This document shows positions 1 through 9,711 of a stretch of DNA of 64,000 bases, piece by piece; the first letter of the stretch is position 1, and each line of letters begins with the position of its first letter. The notes under the pieces were generated by a model. It was not told the DNA's origin and did no database searches. It saw only the letters and a list, made by a program, of their open reading frames with translations. Source of the stretch: Thermomonospora echinospora (lineage in GTDB: Bacteria; Actinomycetota; Actinomycetes; Streptosporangiales; Streptosporangiaceae); contig NZ_FNVO01000010.1 in NCBI RefSeq assembly GCF_900108175.1, positions 186,001-250,000 of the forward strand, written 5' to 3'. The translations under genes were made by a program, and so were the position numbers.

Positions 1-2
1 TG

Positions 3-3000
3 GCCGCGCTCTCCCGCGACACCGGCATCACGCTCGGCACCGTCTACCAGGCCGCGTGGGGGCTGCTGCTGATGGCGCTCACCGGCCGCGACGACGTGGT
101 CTTCGGCGTCTCGGTGTCGGGCCGGCACCCCGACGTGGACGGGGTGGAGTCCATCGTCGGCCTGCTGTTCAACACCGTTCCCGTCCGGGTGCAGGCCGGT
201 CCGGCCGACTCGCCGGCGGCGGTGCTGGAACGGGTGCAGGACGCCCGGTCGGAGCTGTTCGACCACTCCCACGTCACGCTCACCGACGTGCAGCGGGCGA
301 CCGGGCTGGGCACGATGTTCGACACCCTGTTCGTCTTCCAGAACTTCCCCGGCATGCCCACCGGCCGGGGCTTCGGGCCGGACGGCGACGTACGGGTGCT
401 GGGCCGGCAGGTCCGCGACGCCACCCACTACCCGATCACCATGGTCGCCGAGCCCGGCGCGGGTCTGCGGGTCATGTACCGGGGCGACGCGTTCACCGAG
501 GCCGAGGCCGAGCGGCTCACCGACCGGTACGTGCGGATCCTCCAGGCCATCGCCGAAAGCCCCGGTACGCCCTGCCACCGCCTCGACCCGCTGCTGCCGG
601 ACGAGCACGAACGGCTCCGTCGGGACTGGGCCGAGGCCGAGCACCACGTCCCCGGCCTGACCATCGCCGAACTGCTGGCCGAACGGGCGCGGCAGATCCC
701 CGACGAGCTCGCCCTGGTCTCCCAGCCCGACATACGGCTCACATACGCCGAGCTGAACGCCGAAGTCAACCGGCTGGCCCGGCTGCTGAAGGCGCACGGG
801 GCCGGGCCGGAGAAGGTGGTGGCGCTCGCGCTGCCCCGCTCGGCGCGGATGGTGGTCGCGCTGTTCGCGGTGCTGCGGACCGGCGCCGCCTACCTGCCGC
901 TGGAGCTGGACTACCCGGCTGACCGGCTGGACTACATGCTGGCCGACGCCGCCCCGTCCTGCCTGGTCTCGCACCGCGACATCGCCGCCGGGCTGACCTA
1001 CGGCGGCCCGTCCGTACTGCTGGACGACCCTGGGACGGCGGAGCGGCTGGCGGGGCTGCCGGGCGCCGACCTGACCGACGACGAGCTGCCCGGCTTCGGG
1101 CGGGACGTGCCCGGACGGCTGGACCACCCCGCCTACGTCATCTACACCTCCGGCTCCACCGGCCGGCCCAAGGGCGTGGTCACCCCCTACCGGGGCCTGA
1201 CCAACATGCAGTTCAACCACCGCGCCAACATCTTCGACCCGGTGGTGGCGTCGGCCGCCGGGAGGCCGGCCGGGGCGGGTCGGCCGGGGGAGAAACGGCG
1301 GCTGCGGATCGCGCACACCGTCTCGTTCTCCTTCGACATGTCGTGGGAGGAACTGCTGTGGCTGATCGAGGGCCACGAGGTGCACGTCTGTGACGAGGAG
1401 TTGCGGCGCGACGCCGAGGCGCTGACCGCCTACCTGCAACGCCACCGGATCGACGTCATCAACGTGACGCCCACCTACGCGCAGCAACTCCTGGAGGAAG
1501 GACTGCTGGACGGGGAGCACCGGCCGCCGCTGGTGCTGCTGGGCGGCGAGGCCGTCCCAGTGTCGGTGTGGGACCGGCTGGCGCAGGCCGACGGGGTCCT
1601 CGGCTACAACCTGTACGGGCCGACCGAGTACACCATCAACACCCTCGGCGGCGGCACCGAGGACAGCGCCACCCCCACGGTCGGCAAGCCCATCTGGAAC
1701 ACCCGCGGCTATGTGCTCGACACCTGGCTGCGTCCCGTCCCCCCGGGCACCCCGGGCGAGCTCTACATCACCGGGGCCGGTCTGGCCCGCGGCTACCTCG
1801 GCCGGCCCGACCTGACCGCCGAACGGTTCGTGGCCGACCCGTTCTCCTCCTCCGGCGGACGCATGTACCGCACCGGCGACCTGGTCCGGGTCCGCGAGGA
1901 CGGCAACATCGACTTCCTCGGCCGTACCGACGACCAGGTGAAGATCCGCGGCTACCGGGTGGAGCTGGAGGAGGTCGAGGCGGCGCTGGCGGCCGAGCCC
2001 GGTGTCGGGCAGGCCGCCGTGGTGGCGGCCGACACCGACGTGCCCGGGGTGAAGCGGCTGGTCGGCTACGTGGTGCCGGACGGCGTGGCCCGGCCCGGCG
2101 CCGAGGACGAGCAGCTCGACGAGTGGCGGCAGATCTACGACGACGAGTACACCGAGGTCGGCACGGCCGTCCAGGTGGAGGAGTTCGCCGGCTGGGCCAG
2201 CAGCTACGACGGCGACCCGATCCCGCCGGAGCACATGCGCGAGTGGCGGCGGACCACCGTCGCCCGCATCGAGGCCCTCAAGCCCCGGAACCTGCTGGAG
2301 ATCGGAGTCGGCACCGGCCTGCTGCTGTCCAGGCTGGCCCCACAGTGCGAGAGCTACTGGGGCACCGACTTCGCCGCCCCCGTCATCGCCAAGCTGAAGG
2401 CCGACATCGACCCGTCCTGGCCGGTGACGCTGCACTGCCGGCCCGCCCACGACTTCGACGGGCTGCCCGCCGGCTTCTTCGACACCATCGTCATCAACTC
2501 GGTGGTGCAGTACTTCCCCAGCGCCGACTACCTGGCCGACGTGATCGCCAAGGCCATGGACCTGCTGGTCCCCGGCGGCACGCTGTTCCTCGGGGACGTC
2601 CGCGACCTGCGCTCGGCCCGCTGCTTCCACGCCGCCATCCAGCTCGGCCGCGGCGGCGGCGACCTGGCGTCCATCGACCGCGCCGTCCGCATGGAGAAGG
2701 AACTCCTCCTCGACCCCGCCTTCTTCACGGCCCTGCCCGGCCCGGCCCGTGTCGAGGTACGGACCAAGCGCGGCGTCCACCACAACGAGCTGACCCGCCA
2801 CCGCTACGACGTCACCCTCCACAAACCCGCCCACGACCAGGGATCACCTGGCCGGTTCGCCGATGACACGCCTGTCGTGGAGTGGGCCGGGCTGGACGAC
2901 CTGACGGCGCGGCTGCCCGGGCGGCTGCGGGTGCGGGGGATTCCCGACCCCCGGGTGTCGGGTGAGGTCGCGGCGCTGCGGGCGTTGGAGAACGGGGCGT

Positions 3001-5225
3001 CCTCCGAGGAGGCGCGCGAGCTGTTGCAGGCGCCGCCGCAAGGGGTCGAGCCCGAGGTCCTGTACGAGCTGGACCCCGAGGTGGTCACCACGCCCTCGGA
3101 CGTGGTGGGCTGCTATGACGCGGTGTTCGGCGGGGGAACGGCGTACCTGCCGGCCGTTGCGGGCCGTGCGTACGCCAACAACCCGGCGGCGGCCCGCGAC
3201 CACGGGGTGCTGGCCGCCCGGGTGCGCGAGGGGCTGAAGGCGAAGCTGCCCGGCTACATGGTGCCGAGCGTGATCATGACGTTGGACGCGCTGCCGCTGA
3301 CCGTCAACGGCAAGCTCGACCGGCGCGCCCTGCCCTCGCCGGACCAGGGCGGCGGCGGCCCGCGAGGCACCGGCCGCGCCCCCCGGACCCCGGTCGAACG
3401 GCTGCTGTGCACGCTGTTCGCCGAGGTGCTGGAGGCGTCCGAGGTCGGCATCGACGACGACTTCTTCGAGCTGGGCGGGCACTCGCTGCTGGCGACCCGG
3501 CTGGTCGGCCGGGCCCGGACGGTGCTGCGCGGCGAGCTGGCCATCCGGGACCTGTTCGAGGCGCCGACCGTGGCCGAGCTGGCCGCCCGGGTACACGGCC
3601 GGGCCGCCGCCGAGCAGCGGCCCGCCCTGGCGCCCCGGCCGCGGCCCGAGCGCGTTCCGCTGTCGTTCGCGCAGCGCCGCCTGTGGCTGCTCGACCAGTT
3701 GCTGCGCGAGGACGACGGGCCGCGCCAGGCGTACCACCTGCCGCTGGCGGTGCACCTGCGCGGCGACCTGGATCTGGCCGCGCTGGAGGCGGCGATCTGG
3801 GACGTGACCGCCCGGCACGAGAGCCTGCGAACGGTCTTCGCCGAGCACGACGGCGCCCCGTACCAGCGCATCCTGCCGCCGGAGCGAGCCCGTCCGGCGC
3901 TGGAGGTCGCCACCTGCACGCCCGAGGAGTTCATCGCGCGGCCGTTCGACCTGGCCCGCGACATCCCGCTGCGGGTCGCGGTCTTCCGGACCGGTGAACG
4001 CGAGCACCTGCTGATGGCCGTGTTCCACCACATCGCCTTCGACGAATGGTCGTTCGGCCCGTTCGCCCAGGACGTCGCCCACGCCTATGCCGCACGGCTC
4101 GACGGCCGGGCGCCGGGCTGGGAGCCGCCGCCCGTCCAGTACGCCGACTACACGCTGTGGCAGCGCGAGCTGCTCGGCGACCCGCTCGACCCGGGCAGCC
4201 TGCACGCCCGCCAGCTCGCCTACTGGGCGCAGGCCCTGTCGGGCATCCCCGAGGAGATCCCGCTGCCGGTCGACCGGCCCCGGCCCGCCACGGTCGGCCA
4301 GCGCGGCGCGACCGTCACCCGCGACCTGTCCCCGTCCCTGGTGGAGGGGCTGCGGCGGATCGCGCGCAGCGGCGGGGCCAGCATGTTCATGGTCTGCCAG
4401 GCCGCCGTCGCCGCGCTGCTGCACCGGATGGGCGCGGGCGAGGACATCCCGCTGGGCAGCCCCGTCGCCGGGCGCACCGACGAGGCCGCGGGCTCGCTGG
4501 TCGGCTTCTTCGTCAACACGCTGGTGCTGCGCGCCGACGTGTCCGGCGACCCCTCGTTCGCCGACCTGGTGGGCCGCGTCCGTGAGGCCGATCTGGCGGG
4601 GCTGGCCAACCAGGACCTGCCGTTCGAGGCCCTGGTGGAGGCGCTGCGCCCCCGCCGGGTGCCCGGCCGCAACCCGCTGTTCCAGGTGATGGTCGGCTAC
4701 GAGAACCAGGGCGCCGGCGACGTCCGCTTCCCCGGTCTGGAGCAGCGGGAGGCGCTGTTCGGGCCGGGTGCCGCCAAGTTCGACCTGGACTTCATCTTCC
4801 GGGAGACTCCCGGCGGCGGGCTGCGCCTGATCCTGGACTACTCGGCCGACCTGTTCGACGACCGGACGGCCGAGACCATGACGGCCGGCCTGCTCGACCT
4901 CATGGCGGCGGTGGCCTCCGACCCGGCCGCCCCGGTCGGCGCCCTGCCCTCGGCTCTCATCGCCCGAACGGTCACCGGCCCCGAGTCGGCCGCGGCGGCC
5001 CGCCGCGACGACGACCGGCAGGCGGTGCTGTGCCGCGTCTTCGCCGAGGTCCTGGGGGTGGACGCGGTAGGCCCTGACGACGACTTCTTCGACCTGGGCG
5101 GCCACTCCCTGCTGGCGATGAAGCTCGTACGGCGGATCCGCCAGGAACCCGGCTGCGAGAACGTCAAGGTCGCCACCCTCATGACGGCTCCCTCGGTGAC
5201 CGGATTGCTGAACCGCCTGGGGTGA
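3..5225 (+). CDS. Siderophore-type NRPS, C(partial)-A-NMT-T-C-T, 5' truncated
   Basis: The reading frame is open from the left edge, so the N-terminus lies outside. Domains in order: end of a condensation domain (to about nt 600); adenylation domain with core A3 at about 1135-1179 and A8 at about 1921-1965; an N-methyltransferase inserted between A8 and A10 (SAM motif EIGVGTG near 2300); A10 NGKLDR near 3310; carrier domain (LGGHS, 3471-3485); a full condensation domain (HHIAFDEWS near 4026-4052); and a second carrier domain (LGGHS near 5094) ending at the stop. Aligned to GrsA, the substrate-pocket residues read D-M-E-N-L-G-L-I-N plus the A10 Lys. That is the code known for N5-hydroxyornithine in hydroxamate siderophore synthetases. 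The protein should add N-methyl-hydroxyornithine and then one more residue. The last module has no adenylation domain and there is no thioesterase. The iron-uptake genes at 13857-15927 support a siderophore role. Confidence 0.93.
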   Translation, partial: AALSRDTGITLGTVYQAAWGLLLMALTGRDDVVFGVSVSGRHPDVDGVESIVGLLFNTVPVRVQAGPADSPAAVLERVQDARSELFDHSHVTLTDVQRATGLGTMFDTLFVFQNFPGMPTGRGFGPDGDVRVLGRQVRDATHYPITMVAEPGAGLRVMYRGDAFTEAEAERLTDRYVRILQAIAESPGTPCHRLDPLLPDEHERLRRDWAEAEHHVPGLTIAELLAERARQIPDELALVSQPDIRLTYAELNAEVNRLARLLKAHGAGPEKVVALALPRSARMVVALFAVLRTGAAYLPLELDYPADRLDYMLADAAPSCLVSHRDIAAGLTYGGPSVLLDDPGTAERLAGLPGADLTDDELPGFGRDVPGRLDHPAYVIYTSGSTGRPKGVVTPYRGLTNMQFNHRANIFDPVVASAAGRPAGAGRPGEKRRLRIAHTVSFSFDMSWEELLWLIEGHEVHVCDEELRRDAEALTAYLQRHRIDVINVTPTYAQQLLEEGLLDGEHRPPLVLLGGEAVPVSVWDRLAQADGVLGYNLYGPTEYTINTLGGGTEDSATPTVGKPIWNTRGYVLDTWLRPVPPGTPGELYITGAGLARGYLGRPDLTAERFVADPFSSSGGRMYRTGDLVRVREDGNIDFLGRTDDQVKIRGYRVELEEVEAALAAEPGVGQAAVVAADTDVPGVKRLVGYVVPDGVARPGAEDEQLDEWRQIYDDEYTEVGTAVQVEEFAGWASSYDGDPIPPEHMREWRRTTVARIEALKPRNLLEIGVGTGLLLSRLAPQCESYWGTDFAAPVIAKLKADIDPSWPVTLHCRPAHDFDGLPAGFFDTIVINSVVQYFPSADYLADVIAKAMDLLVPGGTLFLGDVRDLRSARCFHAAIQLGRGGGDLASIDRAVRMEKELLLDPAFFTALPGPARVEVRTKRGVHHNELTRHRYDVTLHKPAHDQGSPGRFADDTPVVEWAGLDDLTARLPGRLRVRGIPDPRVSGEVAALRALENGASSEEARELLQAPPQGVEPEVLYELDPEVVTTPSDVVGCYDAVFGGGTAYLPAVAGRAYANNPAAARDHGVLAARVREGLKAKLPGYMVPSVIMTLDALPLTVNGKLDRRALPSPDQGGGGPRGTGRAPRTPVERLLCTLFAEVLEASEVGIDDDFFELGGHSLLATRLVGRARTVLRGELAIRDLFEAPTVAELAARVHGRAAAEQRPALAPRPRPERVPLSFAQRRLWLLDQLLREDDGPRQAYHLPLAVHLRGDLDLAALEAAIWDVTARHESLRTVFAEHDGAPYQRILPPERARPALEVATCTPEEFIARPFDLARDIPLRVAVFRTGEREHLLMAVFHHIAFDEWSFGPFAQDVAHAYAARLDGRAPGWEPPPVQYADYTLWQRELLGDPLDPGSLHARQLAYWAQALSGIPEEIPLPVDRPRPATVGQRGATVTRDLSPSLVEGLRRIARSGGASMFMVCQAAVAALLHRMGAGEDIPLGSPVAGRTDEAAGSLVGFFVNTLVLRADVSGDPSFADLVGRVREADLAGLANQDLPFEALVEALRPRRVPGRNPLFQVMVGYENQGAGDVRFPGLEQREALFGPGAAKFDLDFIFRETPGGGLRLILDYSADLFDDRTAETMTAGLLDLMAAVASDPAAPVGALPSALIARTVTGPESAAAARRDDDRQAVLCRVFAEVLGVDAVGPDDDFFDLGGHSLLAMKLVRRIRQEPGCENVKVATLMTAPSVTGLLNRLG

Positions 5226-5234
5226 TCTTCCCCC

Positions 5235-5279
5235 TCCCTCCATGCCTCGGCGGGAGTGCGGCGTCGAGGCATGGAGGGA
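5235..5279 (+). terminator. Hairpin terminator after the NRPS
   Basis: A perfect 15-bp inverted repeat (5235-5249 with 5265-5279) starts 9 nt after the NRPS stop codon, with a 15-nt loop. There is no U-tract, as is usual for actinomycete terminators. It separates the NRPS from the permease gene. Confidence 0.7.
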
Positions 5280-5337
5280 CTGGCTTCCTCCCCGGTAGGC
5301 GCGTCCGCTACGAGCCGCGCTGATCGCATGACAGTGT

Positions 5338-6165
5338 GTGATGGGTTCACTCATGTGGCGGGGAGGGAAGCGCCTTGGTGGACCGCCGAGCGCGGGGTGG
5401 GCCGTGGTTGTGACGGCCACGGCGGCGGTGGACCTGCCGTCCGTCATGCAGACGGTGCTGCTGGTCATGGCGGCCTTCGGCGCCGCGGTGCTGTCGGCGG
5501 TGACCGGCTTCGGCGGCGGGGTGCTGCTGCTGGCGGTCTGCATCGCCGTACTCGGCCCCCGCAACGCCGTCGTGGTGGTCACCATCGCCCAGCTGGCCAG
5601 CAACGGCGGCCGGGCGTGGTTCAACCGCGCCGAGATCGACTACCGGCTGGCCGGTGTCTTCTGCATCGGGGCCGTACCGGGTGCGGTGGGCGGGGCGCTG
5701 CTGCTGATATCCACGCCGGTGGACATCCTCGCCCGGATCATCGGCGGCTTCCTGCTGGCCATGGTGCTCTGGCGGCACCTGAGCCCGGCCACCGCCCGCG
5801 TGCCGGTTCCGGTGTTCGTGGGGGTGGGCGCGGTCGCGGGCGTCGGCTCGGGCCTGCTGGGCTCCCTCGGCCCCCTGGTCGCGCAACTCTTCCTGGCACG
5901 CGGCCTGGTACGCGGCGCCTACATCGGCACCGACGCCGCCGCCACGCTGATCATGCACGTCACCAAGCTCGTCGTCTACGCCGTCACCGCCGTGCTGAAC
6001 GCCACCAACCTGCTGGTCGGCCTGGTGCTGGCCCCGTCCAGCATCGCCGGATCCTGGGCCGGCAAACAGATCGTCGACCGCATCTCGGCGACCGTCTTCG
6101 TCCTCATCGTCGAACTCGCCCTCGTGACGTTCGGCATAGCCCTACTGATCGGCGGCGAGCTGTGA
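5338..6165 (+). CDS. TauE/SafE family membrane permease
   Basis: An integral membrane protein of up to 275 residues with about eight hydrophobic segments. It carries the TauE/SafE signature near the first helix (TGFGGGVLLLAV, about residues 55-66) and a second glycine-rich half around residues 165-185, the two-repeat layout of the family. Members export sulfite, sulfoacetate or related anions, or move other small organic anions. The start is uncertain: ATG 5338 lacks a good ribosome site, and GTG 5404 or ATG 5446 would begin closer to the first helix. A sulfonate uptake operon lies 4 kb downstream (9712-13315), so sulfite export is possible, but the genes are not contiguous. Confidence 0.8.
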   Translation: MMGSLMWRGGKRLGGPPSAGWAVVVTATAAVDLPSVMQTVLLVMAAFGAAVLSAVTGFGGGVLLLAVCIAVLGPRNAVVVVTIAQLASNGGRAWFNRAEIDYRLAGVFCIGAVPGAVGGALLLISTPVDILARIIGGFLLAMVLWRHLSPATARVPVPVFVGVGAVAGVGSGLLGSLGPLVAQLFLARGLVRGAYIGTDAAATLIMHVTKLVVYAVTAVLNATNLLVGLVLAPSSIAGSWAGKQIVDRISATVFVLIVELALVTFGIALLIGGEL

Positions 6166-6310
6166 GGGGACTGGATGGTCTTCGAGACGCCGGAGCGCGA
6201 TGGTGCGTAGCGTTCACGCCCGGCCAGGACGGCGGCAGGCGTAGCTTCGTCCATGCCCCGCTACGTGGCTGAGAATGGCGGGATCTGCTCGGCCGTCAGG
6301 TAGCGCACGC

Positions 6311-6628
6311 TCACGCGTGACCCAGTCGGTCCAGCAGGTTGCGGTGGTCGCGGCCGGTCTCGTCGGCCAGGTCGAGCACATGGGCGGGTTCACGGCGCTG
6401 CCGGTACTCCTCCAGCGCGGTGACCAGCGGTCGGGCAGAGACGCTCAGTTCGTCTCGCTTCACGCGGGCCACGAGCGTGGCGAAGCTCTGGAGGGACAGG
6501 GAGAGGTGCCTGGCCTTGGGCGTCTTGCTGTCCCGCACGCCGATGCCTCCGGTGAGCCGGGTGAGTTCAACGCAATCAGACTGCGTCGATGTGCTGCCGC
6601 TGTAGCTGGACTTCCGCCATGTGATCAT
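6311..6628 (-). CDS. DUF397 protein with C-terminal extension
   Basis: 105 residues. The first 60 form a DUF397 domain (starts MITWRKSSYSG, then CVEL and VRDSK motifs). DUF397 proteins are usually about 60-70 residues and sit next to WhiJ/Scr1-type XRE regulators. This one has about 40 extra residues rich in Arg, Glu and Leu, predicted helical. ATG 6628 overlaps the stop of the upstream XRE gene (ATGA), so the pair is co-transcribed and probably translationally coupled. The family is thought to work as a partner or antitoxin-like factor of the XRE protein in developmental regulation; no biochemical role is shown by the sequence. Confidence 0.85.
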   Translation of the reverse strand: MITWRKSSYSGSTSTQSDCVELTRLTGGIGVRDSKTPKARHLSLSLQSFATLVARVKRDELSVSARPLVTALEEYRQRREPAHVLDLADETGRDHRNLLDRLGHA

Positions 6629-7434
6629 GAGAACCGCTCCATCACTTCGGTTAGCAGGCGCAGCGATGCGTCCTTGGGTAGTGCGACATCTCCGATGAGA
6701 TCGAACCACACCCGATATGAGGCTATCTCGGTCGCATCCTGGACGAGGCGCCCTCCACCGTGCGCAGCGACGAAGACCGCATCCGAACCGTTCCGAGTCA
6801 TGATCTTGAACGAGCCGTCTCGGCCGACATGGGCTCCCACGCCTTTGGGGACGATCCTGACCGTGACGTTGGGAAGGCGTGCTATCTCGATCAGGCGAGC
6901 GAGTTGCTCACGCATGATCTCGACGGAGCCGACGTGTTGGTCAATGACGCCCTGATCCAGGATCACCCACACCCTAGGCCTGGGCCTGCGCTGTAGGCAC
7001 TCCTGGCGATTCAGACGCGCCTTGACGCCTTCCTCGACGTCCTCCACTCCCGCCGCCTCGAAGATGGCCCTGGCGTATTCCTCCGTCTGGAACAGGCCGG
7101 GCATCCACCCGAGCTCCCAGATCCGGAGTTCAGAGGCGTTGGCCTCCAGTTCGAGATGGACCGCGTACCACTCCGGATCGTGCCCCGCCTTGGCGAAGTT
7201 GACCAGGCGGGCGAAGAACCCTTCGGTGTCCCACGCCTTGTCGATCTTTTTGGCGTGCGTCGCCTGCAGTTTCGTATCCCCGGATTCAACACGTGCGACC
7301 AGCGACCGGTCTCGGTCGATGATCGCACCGACTGCGGCCAAGGACAGGCCGCGCTCGGTGCGCTGTCTGCGCAGTTCTAGCGCTATGAAGTCCCAGAGGT
7401 TGCCGTCTGGATCGAATCCGATTCTGGTGCGCAT
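6625..7434 (-). CDS. WhiJ/Scr1-type XRE regulator (HTH + DUF5753)
   Basis: 269 residues. An N-terminal XRE helix-turn-helix (about residues 14-70, containing LRRQRTERGLSLAAVGAII) is followed by a DUF5753 C-terminal domain (about 90-265) with the typical LFQTEEYAR and VRIVPKGVGAH motifs. Such regulators, named after Streptomyces WhiJ, occur in many paralogous loci with DUF397 partners and sometimes an RsbW-like ATPase. Here only the DUF397 partner (6311-6628) is present. A second, fuller locus lies at 55024-56857. The ligand or signal is unknown. Confidence 0.9.
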   Translation of the reverse strand: MRTRIGFDPDGNLWDFIALELRRQRTERGLSLAAVGAIIDRDRSLVARVESGDTKLQATHAKKIDKAWDTEGFFARLVNFAKAGHDPEWYAVHLELEANASELRIWELGWMPGLFQTEEYARAIFEAAGVEDVEEGVKARLNRQECLQRRPRPRVWVILDQGVIDQHVGSVEIMREQLARLIEIARLPNVTVRIVPKGVGAHVGRDGSFKIMTRNGSDAVFVAAHGGGRLVQDATEIASYRVWFDLIGDVALPKDASLRLLTEVMERFS

Positions 7435-7532
7435 CGCCGCCCCGGTGTTGTTGAATTTGATGAAGTCTCCTAGTCAGGCTAACCCGCAACAGTCATGCTC
7501 GTCCTGAGAAAGCCGAAAGGACGGAGTGTGGA

Positions 7533-7862
7533 ATGAGCTACGAAGGAAGGCACGCAGCAGGCAAATCCGACCAATCGGTACCGACCGGCGACAGGCGCAC
7601 CTTCCTGGCGGTGCTGGATGAGGTCGTCCGGTCGCGGCCAGGGCTCGCGTGCGGGATCGTGACCCGGCAGGGCGTTCCCGTGCTGCACGTGATCAACGCC
7701 GAGATGCCGCGCTACGGCACCGAGGTCGGTGCCGACTTCGCCGATGGCGACTGGTGGTACACCTGGGCCGTGTCCGGTGACAGGATCGGGCCGGTCGGCG
7801 ACGCGGAAGGTGCGCGGAACGCGCTCGTTCGCGCTCTGAAAGCGAACGGGTGGACGCGGTGA
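7533..7862 (+). CDS. Small hypothetical protein, divergent from XRE gene
   Basis: 109 residues, with a ribosome site (GGAG) about 8 nt before ATG 7533. No signal peptide or membrane segment. I do not recognise a named domain. The stretch GDWWYTWAVSGDRIGPV, followed by an alpha-helical RNALVRALKANG tail, is reminiscent of small proteins often found beside WhiJ-type XRE/DUF397 genes in actinomycetes. It is transcribed away from the XRE gene across a 98-bp gap, so the two could share a control region. Function unknown. Confidence 0.7.
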   Translation: MSYEGRHAAGKSDQSVPTGDRRTFLAVLDEVVRSRPGLACGIVTRQGVPVLHVINAEMPRYGTEVGADFADGDWWYTWAVSGDRIGPVGDAEGARNALVRALKANGWTR

Positions 7863-8017
7863 TATTGGGGCCGGGAGAATTGGGGGAAATCGCTGCTTTT
7901 GTCGCCTCGTGCGGCGCGGTGTGCGCGACTTTCGGAGCCGTATTCGGTCCATCGGTCGCTCGCAGAGTTCTTTGTCTGCTCGGACGTAGATGAGACCCCT
8001 CCGGGCGTGCGGTGAGT

Positions 8018-8150
8018 GCGGCCCGAATCGTCCCCCCGAAAGCGGGCCGCGCAGGGAGGGGTGACCCCGTACGTCCGGAGGCGCAAGTTCCCCGGCCCGC
8101 CTTGAGGCGCGCGGGCGGGCCGGGGTTTCCAAGGTGCGGCGAACGGCCGC
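8018..8150 (+). ncRNA. Structured repeat element, copy A
   Basis: Hairpin 1 is 8018-8025 with 8043-8050. A conserved linker CCGTACGTCCGGAGG (8067-8081) follows. Hairpin 2 is a perfect 12-bp stem, 8090-8101 with 8114-8125. Then come TTTCCA and a short GC stem (8136-8140 with 8146-8150). The linker, hairpin 2 and hairpin 3 recur at 56878-57014 and 58306-58443 on the same strand. Hairpin 1 differs in sequence here but is kept as a stem. Whether it is an RNA or a DNA repeat is inference. Confidence 0.55.
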
Positions 8151-8305
8151 GGTGGCACGGCGAAGGAAGAGCGGCAGTGAGACGGCGTGAGGGAGGTCAG
8201 GTGGATGGCCCGCCGGTGCCCCGTACAGTCGCCTCCACGTCGTCGTGGAGCCGTTGTGCCGTCCGGAGGTGGGTCCGTCCGTGGCGTTGTCGAAAGGCGC
8301 CGGTG

Positions 8306-8332
8306 CTCAGGGACCTCAGTGAGGTCCCTGAG
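8306..8332. repeat. Perfect 13-bp inverted repeat
   Basis: CTCAGGGACCTCA (8306-8318) and its exact complement (8320-8332) are separated by one base. The near-zero loop fits a protein-binding palindrome or a cruciform better than an RNA hairpin, although a bidirectional terminator for the convergent side is possible. Confidence 0.6.
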
Positions 8333-8402
8333 TACGGCAGGTTTCCATGGAGAGAGGCCAAGGGCTCGGGTCGTCGTTGAGGTGATGTTCCTCTGCGCTA
8401 GG

Positions 8403-9443
8403 TCAGGAGCCGAGGCCGAAGAAGTGGGAGGCGTAGTAGGGGCCGCAGAGGGAGTCGTGGCCTGAACCTCGGGAGCCGCAGTTCTGGATGCCGGTGCCGG
8501 GGTCGATGGGGGGCTCGTGGCCCATGCCGTCGATCAGGTAGGTCTCGACGCTGCCGTTGCCGTAGACGCTCTTGGTGACTCCGGGGGCCGGTGTCGTGGT
8601 GGACGTGGGGGTGCGGCCGAACCCGAACACGTTGGTCCACTGGTCGCGCTGGTAGTCCAGGGACCGCGGGCTGATCAGCCGGTCACTGCCGCCGTGCCAG
8701 ATCTGCACGCGGGGACGCGGCCCGGAGTAGCCCGGGTAGGCGCTGCGGACCCGGTCGCCCCACTGCTGTGGCGTGGACCGGTTGAGCGGCCCCGAGCATT
8801 GGCCGAACAGTCCGGTGGTGAAGTAGGCGTCCTCGGTGTCGGCGCATCCGTACGCCATGCCGAAGAACACCGCGCCCGCCTTGAACACGTCCGGGTAGGC
8901 GGCGAGCATCACGTTGGTCGCCGCGCCGCCGCCGGAGTAGCCGGTGACGAAGACCCGTGAGGCGTCGGCCCCGTACTCGCGCTTCATGTGGTCGACCATC
9001 TGGATCACCGACCTGGCCTCACCGTTCCCCGCGCGGGTACGGTCCTCCGCGTTCCAGGCGCTGAAGCACTTGTGCGGGACGATGCCGCCGGAGCCGACGT
9101 TCTCCGGCTTCTGCTCGGGCATCACGAGGGTGAAGCCGTAGGCGTCGGCGTACTTGCGCCATCCGGTCGCGGTGTCCAGCCCGTTCGCCGAGCCGCCGCA
9201 GCCGTGGAACAGCACCACAACCGGTGCCCCCGACTGCCCGTTGGACGGGACGTAGGTGAACATCCGCAGGTTGCCGGGGTTGCTGCCGAAGCCGGTCACC
9301 TCTTGGAAACCGACGGCGGCCCGCGCTACGGGACCGCCGGCGAGCCATCCGCCGACGAACGCCGCCAGCGCGACCAGCAGTGCCACCACATTGCTCGGCC
9401 GAAGCCCGCGGGGCGCCGCGCCCCGCCCGGTGATTGCGTCCAT
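8403..9443 (-). CDS. Secreted PHB-depolymerase-like esterase (LpqC family)
   Basis: 346 residues from ATG 9443. A hydrophobic signal segment (about residues 15-43) ends at an Ala-rich cleavage site, so the product is exported. The alpha/beta-hydrolase domain shows the oxyanion motif FHGCGGSANG, nucleophile motif GYSGGG, and the acid and histidine regions WHGGSD and GMGHEPP. This is the short-chain PHA depolymerase / feruloyl-esterase type found in secreted actinomycete esterases. Substrates may be polyhydroxybutyrate or aryl esters. An earlier ATG would add about 35 residues before the signal and is less likely. It stands alone, distant from the PHB locus at 27671-38191. Confidence 0.85.
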   Translation of the reverse strand: MDAITGRGAAPRGLRPSNVVALLVALAAFVGGWLAGGPVARAAVGFQEVTGFGSNPGNLRMFTYVPSNGQSGAPVVVLFHGCGGSANGLDTATGWRKYADAYGFTLVMPEQKPENVGSGGIVPHKCFSAWNAEDRTRAGNGEARSVIQMVDHMKREYGADASRVFVTGYSGGGAATNVMLAAYPDVFKAGAVFFGMAYGCADTEDAYFTTGLFGQCSGPLNRSTPQQWGDRVRSAYPGYSGPRPRVQIWHGGSDRLISPRSLDYQRDQWTNVFGFGRTPTSTTTPAPGVTKSVYGNGSVETYLIDGMGHEPPIDPGTGIQNCGSRGSGHDSLCGPYYASHFFGLGS

Positions 9444-9616
9444 GCCCGCAAGCGTCACCGCATACCGCGCCCCCGACATCAGGAAAATCACCGGCCTGGT
9501 CGAACTCGGCAGACACCGGGAGGAAACCGCCGGGGCGGAGGACGGCAAGGCGCCGAGGGGAAGTCCAAGCAGGTGACCGGGAGGAGCCGTCGTGTGCGAC
9601 TCTCGGTGGGCCGAGC

Positions 9617-9687
9617 AGTGGGCCGCCCACTTGCCGTCCCTGTGGCCCGGTTGAGCCGGGCGTCAGGGCGGGGGTGGGCGGCCCACT
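9617..9687 (-). terminator. Long inverted repeat after the sulfonate operon
   Basis: A 13-bp inverted repeat (9617-9629 with 9675-9687) encloses a second small hairpin (CCCGG/GCCGGG near 9646-9661). It lies just past the TauD-like gene stop and so probably ends the operon read from 13315 to 9712. Confidence 0.5.
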
Positions 9688-9711
9688 GGTCGGTTCGTAC
9701 GGCCGGGAGGA

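Larger units (their letters stand above)
7863..8402. other. 540-bp intergenic region with structured element and palindrome
   Basis: No convincing gene is present: short frames on the plus strand lack start context and codon bias. The region holds copy A of a repeated hairpin element (8018-8150) and a perfect 13-bp palindrome (8306-8332). The downstream gene is on the opposite strand, so copy A is not an obvious leader of a known gene. It could be a free-standing RNA or the 3' region of the 7533-7862 transcript. Confidence 0.7.

Noticed and set aside
2844-5624. A 926-residue reading frame on the minus strand inside the NRPS gene
   Set aside because: It is antisense to a clearly recognised NRPS with all motifs in the plus frame. 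Long antisense frames are common in high-GC DNA, and its translation is low-complexity Arg/Gly/Gln.
7465-7490. Iron-box-like stretch (TCAGGCTAACC) upstream of the first XRE gene
   Set aside because: Only half of the palindrome matches, and there is no iron-related gene next to it. A similar partial match (GTTAGGTTGG) upstream of the second XRE gene suggests a promoter feature.
8012-8465. Short plus-strand frames overlapping structured element copy A
   Set aside because: No ribosome site or domain, composition rich in Arg, and they run through hairpin sequence shared with non-coding gaps elsewhere.
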